DNA from: Clostridiales bacterium
Lineage (GTDB): Bacteria > Bacillota_A > Clostridia > Christensenellales > Borkfalkiaceae
Length of the DNA stretch: 11,729 nucleotides
Reading direction: 5' to 3'
NCBI GenBank assembly: GCA_015055785.1
Contig: SVHQ01000037.1
Location: forward strand, 1 to 11,729
Positions 1-5,955 of this stretch are shown one piece after another (the stretch's first letter is position 1; every line of letters begins with the position of its first letter). The translations under genes and the position numbers were made by a program. A model generated the notes under the pieces. The model ran no database searches. It saw only the letters and a list, made by a program, of their open reading frames with translations, and was not told the DNA's origin.

Positions 1-738
1 GACGCAGCGAAGGGCAGAATTTTCACCAAGCTCGGCAGAGAAATCGCCGTTGCGGCAAAATCCAACCCCAATCCTGATACAAACAGTAAGTTGGCAGATA
101 TTATTGCAAAAGCAAAAGCAGCGAATATGCCCAATGATAACATTCAGCGTTCGATTAAGAAAGCATCGGGTGAAATGAGCGGCACCGATTATAAGGAACT
201 CACCTACGAAGGATATGGCGTAGCAGGTTCGGCTGTTATCGTAACGACGTTGACGGACAACGTAAACCGTACGGCAGGTGACGTGCGTGCTATTTTGAGT
301 AAGCACGGCGGTTCGCTTGGTACGACGGGCAGCGTATCTTATAATTTCGATAATAAAGGTTATATCGTAATCGAGAGAACAGTAGAACTCGATGAAGACA
401 CGATGACGGAATACGCATTGGAAGCAGGTGCGGATGACGTAGAAGTAAGCGATGACGTTTACGAAATCTACACGACGCCGGAAAGCTTCTCCCAAGTTCG
501 TAAATATTTGGAAGATAAGAACGCGGAATTGATGGCTGCAGCGCCTAAGGGCAAGAGAAACGAAGAGGAAGAACCTAAAATTCGTTTTATCGAAGCAGAA
601 GTAGCGATGATTCCTCAAAACAGAGTAACCCTTCCCGAAGATAAAGTGGCTACGTTCTTGAAGATGATTGATGCACTCGAAGAACATGACGACGTGCAGA
701 ATGTGTATCATAACGTAGACCTTCCCGATGAAGAGTAA
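1..738 (+). CDS. yebC: YebC/TACO1 family protein (5' truncated)
   Basis: The reading frame is open from the first base, so the gene begins upstream; by comparison with E. coli YebC about 17 N-terminal residues are missing. The visible 245 residues start in the family's conserved segment (DAAKGRIFTKLGREIAVAAK) and continue with the hallmark stretches YEGYGVAG, DNVNRTAGDVR, GGSLGTTGSVSYNF, ALEAGADDVE, VAMIPQNRV and the terminal DDVQNVYHNVDLP. YebC proteins are cytosolic. They were long annotated as transcriptional regulators, but bacterial YebC and mitochondrial TACO1 are now linked to translation, helping ribosomes through difficult stretches such as polyproline. Residues encoded at about 523-582 form a polar insertion (ELMAAAPKGKRNEEEEPK) that E. 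coli YebC lacks. The next gene has its own terminator-separated promoter, so yebC ends its transcription unit. Confidence 0.96.
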   Translation, partial: DAAKGRIFTKLGREIAVAAKSNPNPDTNSKLADIIAKAKAANMPNDNIQRSIKKASGEMSGTDYKELTYEGYGVAGSAVIVTTLTDNVNRTAGDVRAILSKHGGSLGTTGSVSYNFDNKGYIVIERTVELDEDTMTEYALEAGADDVEVSDDVYEIYTTPESFSQVRKYLEDKNAELMAAAPKGKRNEEEEPKIRFIEAEVAMIPQNRVTLPEDKVATFLKMIDALEEHDDVQNVYHNVDLPDEE

Positions 739-909
739 AAAGACGTATAGCACAGCATCTTATCCAAAAAATCAGAACTTTCCCTTACTCTATTTTATTC
801 GCTTGGAATAAGCATAGTGGGCAGTTCCGATAAAGAAAGATAGAAAGATGTGATGCAACGGAACGTTGCCGCCTTTTTGCGGTGATAGAAAAATCTGTAT
901 AGAAAAATA
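739..909. other. 3' untranslated stretch after yebC, nothing recognised
   Basis: No open frame here has a ribosome binding site. One short hairpin (gcaacg 855-860 with cgttgc 864-869, loop gaa) is followed after four bases by five T, and could be a weak first terminator. Otherwise I see no RNA gene, repeat or promoter. Confidence 0.4.
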
Positions 910-947
910 CGCGGTGCAATACATCAATGCGCTGCGTTTTTTCTTTT
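910..947 (+). terminator. Intrinsic terminator of yebC
   Basis: A nine-pair stem (910-918 with 928-936, including two G-U pairs) encloses a nine-base loop and is followed at once by TTTTTTCTTTT (937-947). A-rich bases before the stem (903-909) extend it slightly and could make it work on the minus strand too. It separates yebC transcription from the promoter at 969. Confidence 0.85.
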
Positions 948-968
948 GGAAAATTTTCAAAAAAATTC

Positions 969-997
969 TTGACAAATATTTCCAAAGCTGTTATAAT
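969..997 (+). promoter_or_regulatory. Sigma-A promoter of the riboswitch-ATPase unit
   Basis: TTGACA (969-974) and TATAAT (992-997) both match the housekeeping consensus exactly and have the optimal 17-bp spacing. The predicted transcription start is near 1003-1005, giving a leader of about 230 nt before the ATPase start codon, enough for the riboswitch and terminator found there. Confidence 0.93.
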
Positions 998-1021
998 AAA
1001 AAATGTGAACTAAATAAAACC

Positions 1022-1114
1022 TATTGAGGGAGTAGCAAGCGTATTGTACGCGACAAGTCAACAACACAGACCGCGAAAACGGTTTGGCTTGTCTTAAATT
1101 GCGAGACTCATGTA
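1022..1114 (+). promoter_or_regulatory. yybP-ykoY manganese riboswitch aptamer
   Basis: The two signature segments of the yybP-ykoY class are present: gagggagtagc (1026-1036) and ttgcgagac (1099-1107). The expected helices can be drawn. P1 is tgag 1025-1028 with ctca 1107-1110, perhaps extended past a bulge by 1022-1024 with 1112-1114. P2 is gcaa 1035-1038 with ttgc 1099-1102. One arm is gcgta 1039-1043 with tacgc 1047-1051. The second arm is gacaagtc 1052-1059 with ggcttgtc 1086-1093, capped by agaccg 1068-1073 with cggttt 1080-1085, with an A/C-rich internal loop at 1060-1067. This class is known to bind Mn2+ and usually turns on exporters. The strong upstream promoter and downstream terminator and cation ATPase fit that role. 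The assignment rests on motif and fold recognition by eye, not on a covariance-model score. Confidence 0.9.
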
Positions 1115-1170
1115 TGCGGTGATGTTATACGTGAGCGATAAAGACGAAAAGTATGGCATATCCGCCGTAC
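1107..1170 (+). promoter_or_regulatory. Riboswitch expression platform (competing helices)
   Basis: Three helices compete downstream of the aptamer. A nine-pair hairpin joins ctcatgtat (1107-1115) to atacgtgag (1127-1135) and uses the 3' strand of P1. A possible antiterminator pairs gtatgcgg (1112-1119) with ccgccgtac (1162-1170), with one bulged C. The terminator uses 1149-1157 with 1164-1172. Inferred logic: when Mn2+ stabilises P1, the 1107-1135 hairpin cannot form, the antiterminator strand is free and transcription continues. Without Mn2+ that hairpin and the terminator both fold. This gives the expected ON switch. Confidence 0.6.
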
Positions 1171-1183
1171 TTATTTTTATTTT
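1149..1183 (+). terminator. Riboswitch-controlled intrinsic terminator
   Basis: A nine-pair stem (aagtatggc 1149-1157 with gccgtactt 1164-1172, loop atatcc) runs into a T-rich tail (1171-1183, TTATTTTTATTTT). It lies between the aptamer and the ATPase ribosome binding site, the usual place for conditional termination. Confidence 0.82.
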
Positions 1184-1235
1184 GCGCTAATATTATTAGG
1201 AAAAAGAAATAAAATAATATATATAAGGAGCAAAA

Positions 1236-3911
1236 ATGAAACATTATTGCGAAGACTCTGAAAAAGTGTTGCAAGCGCTTGAAAGTGACGCAAAAAGCGG
1301 TCTTTCTCAAGCAGAGGCAACCCGCCGTTTGGAAGAAAACGGTAAGAACAAGCTGGTAGCGGCTAAGAAAAAATCTATCATTCGTAGATTTTTAGAACAG
1401 CTCTCCGACCCGATGATTATCATTCTCATCGTAGCGGCATTAATTAGTGGCGCGCTTTCGATTTATGATATCTCGCAGGGTAAAGAAGGGGAATTTGTAG
1501 ACGTTATCATTATCCTCGCCGTTGTAATCATCAACGCAGTGCTTGGCGTGTTCCAAGAAAGTAAAGCGGAAAAAGCAATCGAAGCATTGCAGGAAATGTC
1601 CGCTGCCAACTCAAAAGTATTGCGTGACGGTAAAGTACAATTGGTGCACAGTGAAGATTTGGTTGTTGGCGATATCGTTTTGTTGGAAGCAGGCGATGCA
1701 GTGCCTGCAGACGGCAGATTGCTTGATTGTGCCAGCTTAAAGATAGAAGAAGCCGCTTTAACGGGTGAATCCGTACCTGTTACTAAGGAAGTAGAGGCTA
1801 TCTGCATGACCGAAGGCATGAAAGACGTACCTTTGGGCGACAGAAAGAACATGGTATATATGGGCAGTACGGTGGTGTACGGCCGTGGCGTGGCGGTGAT
1901 TACGGCTACGGGTATGGACACCGAAATGGGGAAAATTGCAGGCGCATTGGCACAGGCAGAAGAAGGTCAAACGCCCTTGCAGATTAAGATGGCGCAATTG
2001 TCCAAAATCCTCACGTGGCTCGTGCTTGGTATCAGTGCAATCGTATTTATCGTGCAATTACTTCGTGATATCGGCAATCCTGGCGAAAAAATCGAAGTCG
2101 TGCTCAATTCCTTTATGATAGCGGTATCGTTAGCGGTTGCAGCAATTCCGGAAGGTCTTGCAGCGGTGGTAACGGTCGTGCTTTCTATTGGCGTTACCAA
2201 TATGTCCAAACGTAATGCCATCATTCGTAAATTGACGGCAGTAGAAACGCTTGGTTGCGCACAGATTATCTGTTCGGATAAGACGGGTACGCTCACACAG
2301 AACAAGATGACCGTAGTAGATTTCTACGGTGAAAACGAAGTGCGTATCGCTTCTGGTATGGCACTTTGCAGCGATGCGGAACTTAATGAAGATGATTCGA
2401 TTACGGGTGAACCTACGGAAGCGGCTTTGGTTGCATGGGCGAATAAAGTTGGAAAGAAAAAGCCTGCATTAAAGGCTGCGAATCCTCGTGTAGGGGAAGC
2501 GCCTTTCGATTCTGGTCGTAAGATGATGTCTACCGTTCATGAAACGGAAAACGGTTTTGTGCAGTATACGAAGGGTGCGCCCGACGTAGTTGTTGGGCTT
2601 TGCACGCATTATTTAAAAGATGGCAAACCTGTGCCTATGACGGAAGAATACCGCAACAGTATTGTCGCTGCAAACAAGGCAATGGCAGATAGAGCGTTGC
2701 GTGTACTTGCGTGTGCGGAACGCGCTTGGAATACGCAACCGAACAGTTACGAAGCGGCGGATTTGGAACAAGAGCTTTGCTTTACGGGTCTTTGCGGCAT
2801 GATTGATCCCGTTCGTCCCGAAGTAAAAGACGCGATTGTACAGTGCCGTAGCGCTGGTATTCGTCCCATCATGATTACGGGCGACCACATTGACACAGCA
2901 GTAGCAATCGCAAAAGAACTTGGTATTCTTGAAGAGGGTATCCGTGCGATTTCTGGTGCGCAACTCAACGAGATGGACGACGAAACGTTCGCGAAAGAAT
3001 TCCAGAGCATCGGTGTATATGCACGTGTACAGCCTGAACACAAAACGCGTATTGTCAATGCATGGCGTGCAGCTGGTTACGTTACGGCGATGACGGGTGA
3101 CGGTGTAAACGACGCGCCTTCCATCAAAGCGGCGGATATCGGCGTGGGTATGGGTATCACGGGCACCGACGTTACGAAGAACGTTGCGGACATGGTATTG
3201 ACAGATGACAACTTTGCTACGATTGTCGGCGCTGTGGAAGAAGGTAGAAGAATTTACGATAATATTCGTAAAGCGATTCAATTCTTGCTCGCATCGAATA
3301 TGAGTGAGGTTATCGGTATTTTCATCGCAACGCTTTTGGGCTTTACGTTGTTAGAACCCGTGCATTTGCTTTGGATTAACTTGGTTACCGACTGTTTCCC
3401 TGCGCTTGCATTGGGTATGGAAAGTGCAGAACCCAACGTTATGAAACGTAAACCTCGAGATTCGAAAGCGGGTGTATTTGCCGATGGCATGGGTATTGAC
3501 GTAATTTATCAAGGCTTGTTGGTATCCATTTTGGTATTGTTCTCTTATTTCCTTGGTCATTTCATGGAAACGGGTACATGGGTTATTGAAACGAGCTCGC
3601 ACGGTATGACGATGGCGTTCTTGACGATGTCCATGGCTGAAATTTTCCACAGCTTAAATATGCGTTCGCAGCGTGAAAGTATTTTTACCCTTAAAAAGCA
3701 AAATAAAGCATTGTTATTGGCGGCGGTAGGCTCGCTTTTGGCAACGACGCTTGTTTGCGAAGTACCTTTCCTTGCGTCGGCATTTGGCTTTGCGACGGTG
3801 GATATTTGGGAATACGCATTGGCGATTGCGCTTGGCTTCTTAGTAATCCCCGTAGTGGAAGTTGTGAAGCTTTTCCAAAGAATGGCAGCGAAAAAACGTG
3901 AGCAAAAATAA
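1236..3911 (+). CDS. P2-type cation-transporting ATPase, predicted Mn2+ (or Mn2+/Ca2+) exporter
   Basis: This 891-residue P-type ATPase couples ATP hydrolysis to cation export across the cytoplasmic membrane. The start is ATG, five bases after AAGGAG (1225-1230). An N-terminal cation-ATPase domain precedes helices near 58-77, 87-106, 256-276, 289-316, 681-705, 709-728, 753-775, 789-806, 825-846 and 858-879. Catalytic motifs are intact: TGES (176-179), the phosphorylated Asp in DKTGT (D348), KGAP (446-449), DPVRPEV (524-530), TGD (548-550) and TGDGVNDAP (620-628). Ion-site residues of the SERCA type are also present: PEGL in helix 4 (E306), N688 and E691 in helix 5, N715, T718 and D719 in helix 6, and E802 in helix 8. 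By sequence alone it would be called a Ca2+ ATPase. The Mn2+ riboswitch in its leader argues for Mn2+ export, and streptococcal relatives under the same riboswitch class handle Mn2+ and Ca2+. It is a single-gene unit. Confidence 0.95.
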   Translation: MKHYCEDSEKVLQALESDAKSGLSQAEATRRLEENGKNKLVAAKKKSIIRRFLEQLSDPMIIILIVAALISGALSIYDISQGKEGEFVDVIIILAVVIINAVLGVFQESKAEKAIEALQEMSAANSKVLRDGKVQLVHSEDLVVGDIVLLEAGDAVPADGRLLDCASLKIEEAALTGESVPVTKEVEAICMTEGMKDVPLGDRKNMVYMGSTVVYGRGVAVITATGMDTEMGKIAGALAQAEEGQTPLQIKMAQLSKILTWLVLGISAIVFIVQLLRDIGNPGEKIEVVLNSFMIAVSLAVAAIPEGLAAVVTVVLSIGVTNMSKRNAIIRKLTAVETLGCAQIICSDKTGTLTQNKMTVVDFYGENEVRIASGMALCSDAELNEDDSITGEPTEAALVAWANKVGKKKPALKAANPRVGEAPFDSGRKMMSTVHETENGFVQYTKGAPDVVVGLCTHYLKDGKPVPMTEEYRNSIVAANKAMADRALRVLACAERAWNTQPNSYEAADLEQELCFTGLCGMIDPVRPEVKDAIVQCRSAGIRPIMITGDHIDTAVAIAKELGILEEGIRAISGAQLNEMDDETFAKEFQSIGVYARVQPEHKTRIVNAWRAAGYVTAMTGDGVNDAPSIKAADIGVGMGITGTDVTKNVADMVLTDDNFATIVGAVEEGRRIYDNIRKAIQFLLASNMSEVIGIFIATLLGFTLLEPVHLLWINLVTDCFPALALGMESAEPNVMKRKPRDSKAGVFADGMGIDVIYQGLLVSILVLFSYFLGHFMETGTWVIETSSHGMTMAFLTMSMAEIFHSLNMRSQRESIFTLKKQNKALLLAAVGSLLATTLVCEVPFLASAFGFATVDIWEYALAIALGFLVIPVVEVVKLFQRMAAKKREQK

Positions 3912-3934
3912 AATCAAGATAAGAATTTAAACAA

Positions 3935-3976
3935 AACACGGTGTTCTCTGATAAGTGAGGGCACCGTGTTCTTGTT
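3935..3976 (+). terminator. Intrinsic terminator of the ATPase gene
   Basis: A 14-pair stem (3935-3948 with 3957-3970; nine outer pairs are perfect, inner pairs include two G-U) has the loop tgataagt and is followed by the interrupted T-tail CTTGTT. It begins 23 bases after the stop codon. The tail is weak, but the stem is long and stable. Confidence 0.78.
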
Positions 3977-4042
3977 GAAAGGGGAAAAATGTGGATAAAA
4001 CAATAACTTTTTTCAAAAAAATCATATTTTTTTCTGATATTT

Positions 4043-4064
4043 TTCGGTCAAACTCTTGACCGAA
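4043..4064. promoter_or_regulatory. 22-bp palindrome over the -35 box, candidate operator
   Basis: Arms ttcggtcaa (4043-4051) and ttgaccgaa (4056-4064) are perfect inverted repeats around a four-base centre (actc). The right arm contains the -35 hexamer of the promoter at 4056-4084, so a dimeric protein bound here would be expected to block RNA polymerase. The palindrome lies upstream of the predicted transcript and so is unlikely to act as RNA of this unit. I do not recognise it as the box of a known regulator. Confidence 0.55.
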
Positions 4065-4084
4065 TCTTTCAGATGTGTTATAAT
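4056..4084 (+). promoter_or_regulatory. Sigma-A promoter of the 544-residue protein gene
   Basis: TTGACC (4056-4061, five of six consensus) lies 17 bp before TATAAT (4079-4084). TG at 4076-4077 adds an extended -10 element. Predicted start is near 4090, giving a leader of about 100 nt. This should be a strong promoter, suggesting that the unknown gene product is abundant unless repressed at the overlapping palindrome. Confidence 0.88.
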
Positions 4085-4092
4085 AATACTTG

Positions 4093-4114
4093 AAAAAGTA
4101 GGAGTATACTTTTT
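4093..4114 (+). other. AT-rich hairpin at the 5' end of the transcript
   Basis: aaaaagta (4093-4100) pairs perfectly with tacttttt (4107-4114) around the loop ggagta. It falls within a few bases of the predicted transcription start and could protect the 5' end of the mRNA. A few more T follow, so a weak early terminator is the alternative. Confidence 0.35.
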
Positions 4115-4181
4115 TGTTGTAAAAAAGCGATATTCCTTGGATTACGAAAATCATTTGTTTTTATAGATTTAATAAGAACTT

Positions 4182-4187
4182 GAGGTG
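4182..4187 (+). promoter_or_regulatory. Ribosome binding site that sets the start of the unknown gene
   Basis: GAGGTG lies four bases before ATG 4192. A TTG codon at 4180 is in frame but overlaps this Shine-Dalgarno sequence, so translation should begin at 4192 and not at 4180. Confidence 0.8.
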
Positions 4188-4191
4188 TAAC

Positions 4192-5826
4192 ATGGCGGAC
4201 AGAAGACAACAACCCCAAACACAACCGGCTCCGGTATCTAAAATTGATGCTCTGTATAGTTGGCTTTCCTACGACTTGCAAAGAATGAGAAAGGAACTCA
4301 TTAACGAATTGAAGATTGCTTCCGTTCAAACGAGTTCTTTATATCATGAATTGAAGGCGGATAAGAATGCATCTGCACAGGCAATCACGCAAGAAATCCG
4401 TTACAGCTATAAGCAGAACCAGACCATTTACGATGGTTTGGCAACGATGATTACGGATGACGTGGCTGAAAAAATCAATTCTTTGAATGAAAAGTATGCA
4501 TTGCTTGAAGAATTGCATGCACTTGTTTCGGCAAACGGAACGGCTGCTTCTGTTGCGGATGTTGATTACGACCGTATCGCAGAAATCGCTGAAAATGCAG
4601 TAGCAAAAGCTATGGCGGCATTGGACGTTGAAACGCTTGCAAATACGTTGGCTGAAAAAATTGCAACGCCTGCAATTGATTACGATCGTCTTTCCGATAT
4701 GGTAGCGGCTAAATTGGCTGCAAACACTGAAAAGGCATACGAAGTAGTATTGGACGAAGACGGTGTTGACCGCATTGCCGATAAGGTAACCGCGAAGATT
4801 AACGCACCCGAAGCGATTGATTACGAAAGAGTATATCAGGCTGCTCAGGCTGCTCAAATCATGCCTGAACCTGTTGATTACGACCGCATCGCAGAAATCG
4901 TTGAAGATAAGCAGACGCCTACATACGACCTTGTAATCGATAAAGAAGGTATCGAAGCAATTGCGAACAGCGTAGCCGAAAAGATTTGTGTTTCTTGTGC
5001 TCCTTGTGAAGAAATGGTAGTGGCTGATGCAACGGAAGAAATCGTTGAAGAAGCTCCCGTAGAAGAAGTAGTTGAAGAAGTTGCAGAAGAGGTTGTAGAA
5101 GCTGTTGAAGAACAGCCCGTTGAAGAAGTTGTCGAAGAAGCTCCCGTAGAAGAGGTTGCTGAAGAGGTTGTCGAAGAAGCAATCGTAGAGGAAGCTCCCG
5201 TAGAAGAAGTAGTTGAAGAAGTAAGAGAAGAAGAAAATATTGCAGAAGTTCGTAAGGAAATCGCGGTATCGGTTGGTTCTGAATATCAAGAAGTAGATAA
5301 TCAGCTTATTGATGCGGAAACGGGGCTTGTAATTCGTTTGAAGAGAAGCTTCACGGCAAAGATTAGACAGAGCGATGAAAAGGTAAAAGCTTATTATAGC
5401 GACCTTAAGAACGAATTAACGTCCTACAAGAAGATTAACTCCAACGTTAGTTGGCATGGCGACAGATTTAACTTTGGCCGTGATACGGTAGCAAAGATTA
5501 ATATCTGCGGTAAGACGCTTTGCTTCTATCTCGCATTGGATCCTAACGATCCTGAATACAAATCGACCGTATACCATCAGAAGGACGTTGGCGGCCAGAA
5601 AGCTTATGAAAGCACGCCTTTCATGGTAAAAGTAAAGAGTGATGCTGCAGCGAAGAAAGCACTTCGTTTGGTTGGTTATCTTGCTGAAAAGGTTGGCACA
5701 GAAAAGCAGGAAGGCTTTGAAGCAGTTGATTACGTAGAAGAATTTAAGTATCAATCGACGAAACAACTCTTCGAAGATGGTTATATTAAGGTTACGAAAG
5801 AAAAGAAAGTTGATTTGGATTTCTAA
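4192..5826 (+). CDS. Unknown multi-domain protein: A/B repeat array, acidic VEE tract, conserved-looking C-terminal domain
   Basis: I do not recognise a named family for this 544-residue protein. It has no signal peptide or membrane segment and should be cytosolic. Residues 15-115 are predicted mainly helical. Residues 124-265 carry degenerate repeats of two kinds: A, (V/I)DY(D/E)R followed by a short helix, at 124, 162, 209 and 228; and B, Y-x-x-V-(L/I)-D-x-x-G-(V/I)-x-x-I-A, at 183 and 245. Two CxxC-like cysteine pairs (C266, C269, C272) follow. Residues 282-348 are almost only Val, Glu, Ala and Pro. Residues about 376-502 look globular (KRSFTAKIRQSD, YYSDLKNEL, GKTLCFYLALDP, FMVKVKSD), a pattern I have the impression recurs in hypothetical proteins of uncultured Clostridia. 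A linker joining an N-terminal assembly or binding module to a C-terminal domain is a reasonable reading; the function is unknown. It is alone between two terminators, behind a strong promoter. Confidence 0.9.
   Translation: MADRRQQPQTQPAPVSKIDALYSWLSYDLQRMRKELINELKIASVQTSSLYHELKADKNASAQAITQEIRYSYKQNQTIYDGLATMITDDVAEKINSLNEKYALLEELHALVSANGTAASVADVDYDRIAEIAENAVAKAMAALDVETLANTLAEKIATPAIDYDRLSDMVAAKLAANTEKAYEVVLDEDGVDRIADKVTAKINAPEAIDYERVYQAAQAAQIMPEPVDYDRIAEIVEDKQTPTYDLVIDKEGIEAIANSVAEKICVSCAPCEEMVVADATEEIVEEAPVEEVVEEVAEEVVEAVEEQPVEEVVEEAPVEEVAEEVVEEAIVEEAPVEEVVEEVREEENIAEVRKEIAVSVGSEYQEVDNQLIDAETGLVIRLKRSFTAKIRQSDEKVKAYYSDLKNELTSYKKINSNVSWHGDRFNFGRDTVAKINICGKTLCFYLALDPNDPEYKSTVYHQKDVGGQKAYESTPFMVKVKSDAAAKKALRLVGYLAEKVGTEKQEGFEAVDYVEEFKYQSTKQLFEDGYIKVTKEKKVDLDF
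5035..5235 (+). repeat. Low-complexity Val-Glu-Glu coding tract
   Basis: This segment encodes residues 282-348 of the unknown protein, made of irregular EEAPVEE, EEVVEE and VAEEVVE units. It probably forms an extended or helical, strongly acidic linker. Repeat units differ by synonymous changes (gta, gtt, gtc), so it is not a fresh expansion throughout. Confidence 0.85.
5050..5222 (+). repeat. Exact 32-bp direct repeat within the VEE tract
   Basis: Bases 5050-5081 and 5191-5222 are identical over 32 bp (beginning gaagctcccgtagaagaa), 141 bp apart and in the same reading frame. A third copy of the first 17 bp begins at 5137. Recombination between the outer copies would remove 47 codons without a frameshift. 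Confidence 0.8.
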
Positions 5827-5843
5827 TATTGACAGATTTTATC

Positions 5844-5910
5844 GAGCCGAATAAAAACACATACGAATAATAAAGAAAATGAGAGCCGATAATCCTATAA
5901 TATTCGGCTC
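5844..5910 (+). promoter_or_regulatory. Possible antiterminator pairing before rnj
   Basis: gagccgaata (5844-5853) is perfectly complementary over ten bases to tattcggctc (5901-5910), the 3' arm of the terminator at 5881-5920. In a transcript running through both, this pairing would exclude the terminator stem. A TTGACA at 5829-5834 with taaaaa at 5852-5857 could be a promoter, but it would start transcription too late to include 5844-5853, so the pairing matters only for read-through from the upstream gene. The function is inferred. Confidence 0.3.
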
Positions 5911-5920
5911 TCTATTTTAT
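5881..5920 (+). terminator. Intrinsic terminator after the unknown gene
   Basis: gagagccga (5881-5889) pairs perfectly with tcggctctc (5904-5912) around a 14-base AT-rich loop, followed by TATTTTAT (5913-5920). It lies 54 bases after the stop codon and 36 bases before the RNase J start, so it either isolates rnj or attenuates read-through into it. The loop contains TATAAT (5896-5901), which could be a -10 box for rnj but has no good -35 partner. Confidence 0.78.
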
Positions 5921-5955
5921 AGGCGGGAATCCGCGTAAGGAGAAAAACAAAAATA

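Noticed and set aside
855..878. Short hairpin with nearby T-run after yebC as the main terminator
   Set aside because: The stem has only six pairs and the T-run is displaced by four bases; the hairpin at 910-947 is far better.
2613..3281. 222-codon open frame on the minus strand inside the ATPase gene
   Set aside because: It lies antisense to conserved P-type ATPase motifs; its Arg/Thr/His-rich composition shows no domain.
4180..4191. TTG start giving a 548-residue version of the unknown protein
   Set aside because: The codon overlaps the GAGGTG ribosome binding site that serves ATG 4192.
5035..5235. Repetitive block considered as CRISPR or a mobile-element remnant
   Set aside because: The units are irregular, stay in the coding frame and encode a VEE-rich tract; there is no repeat-spacer pattern.
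4339..5289. 316-codon open frame on the minus strand, very rich in Phe and Asn
   Set aside because: It is the complement of the Glu/Val-rich gene on the + strand (GAA becomes TTC). Its composition is abnormal, and it has no ribosome binding site or recognisable motif.
5896..5901. TATAAT in the terminator loop as the rnj promoter
   Set aside because: The -35 position reads aagaaa and there is no extended -10 TG, so support is too weak to list as a promoter.
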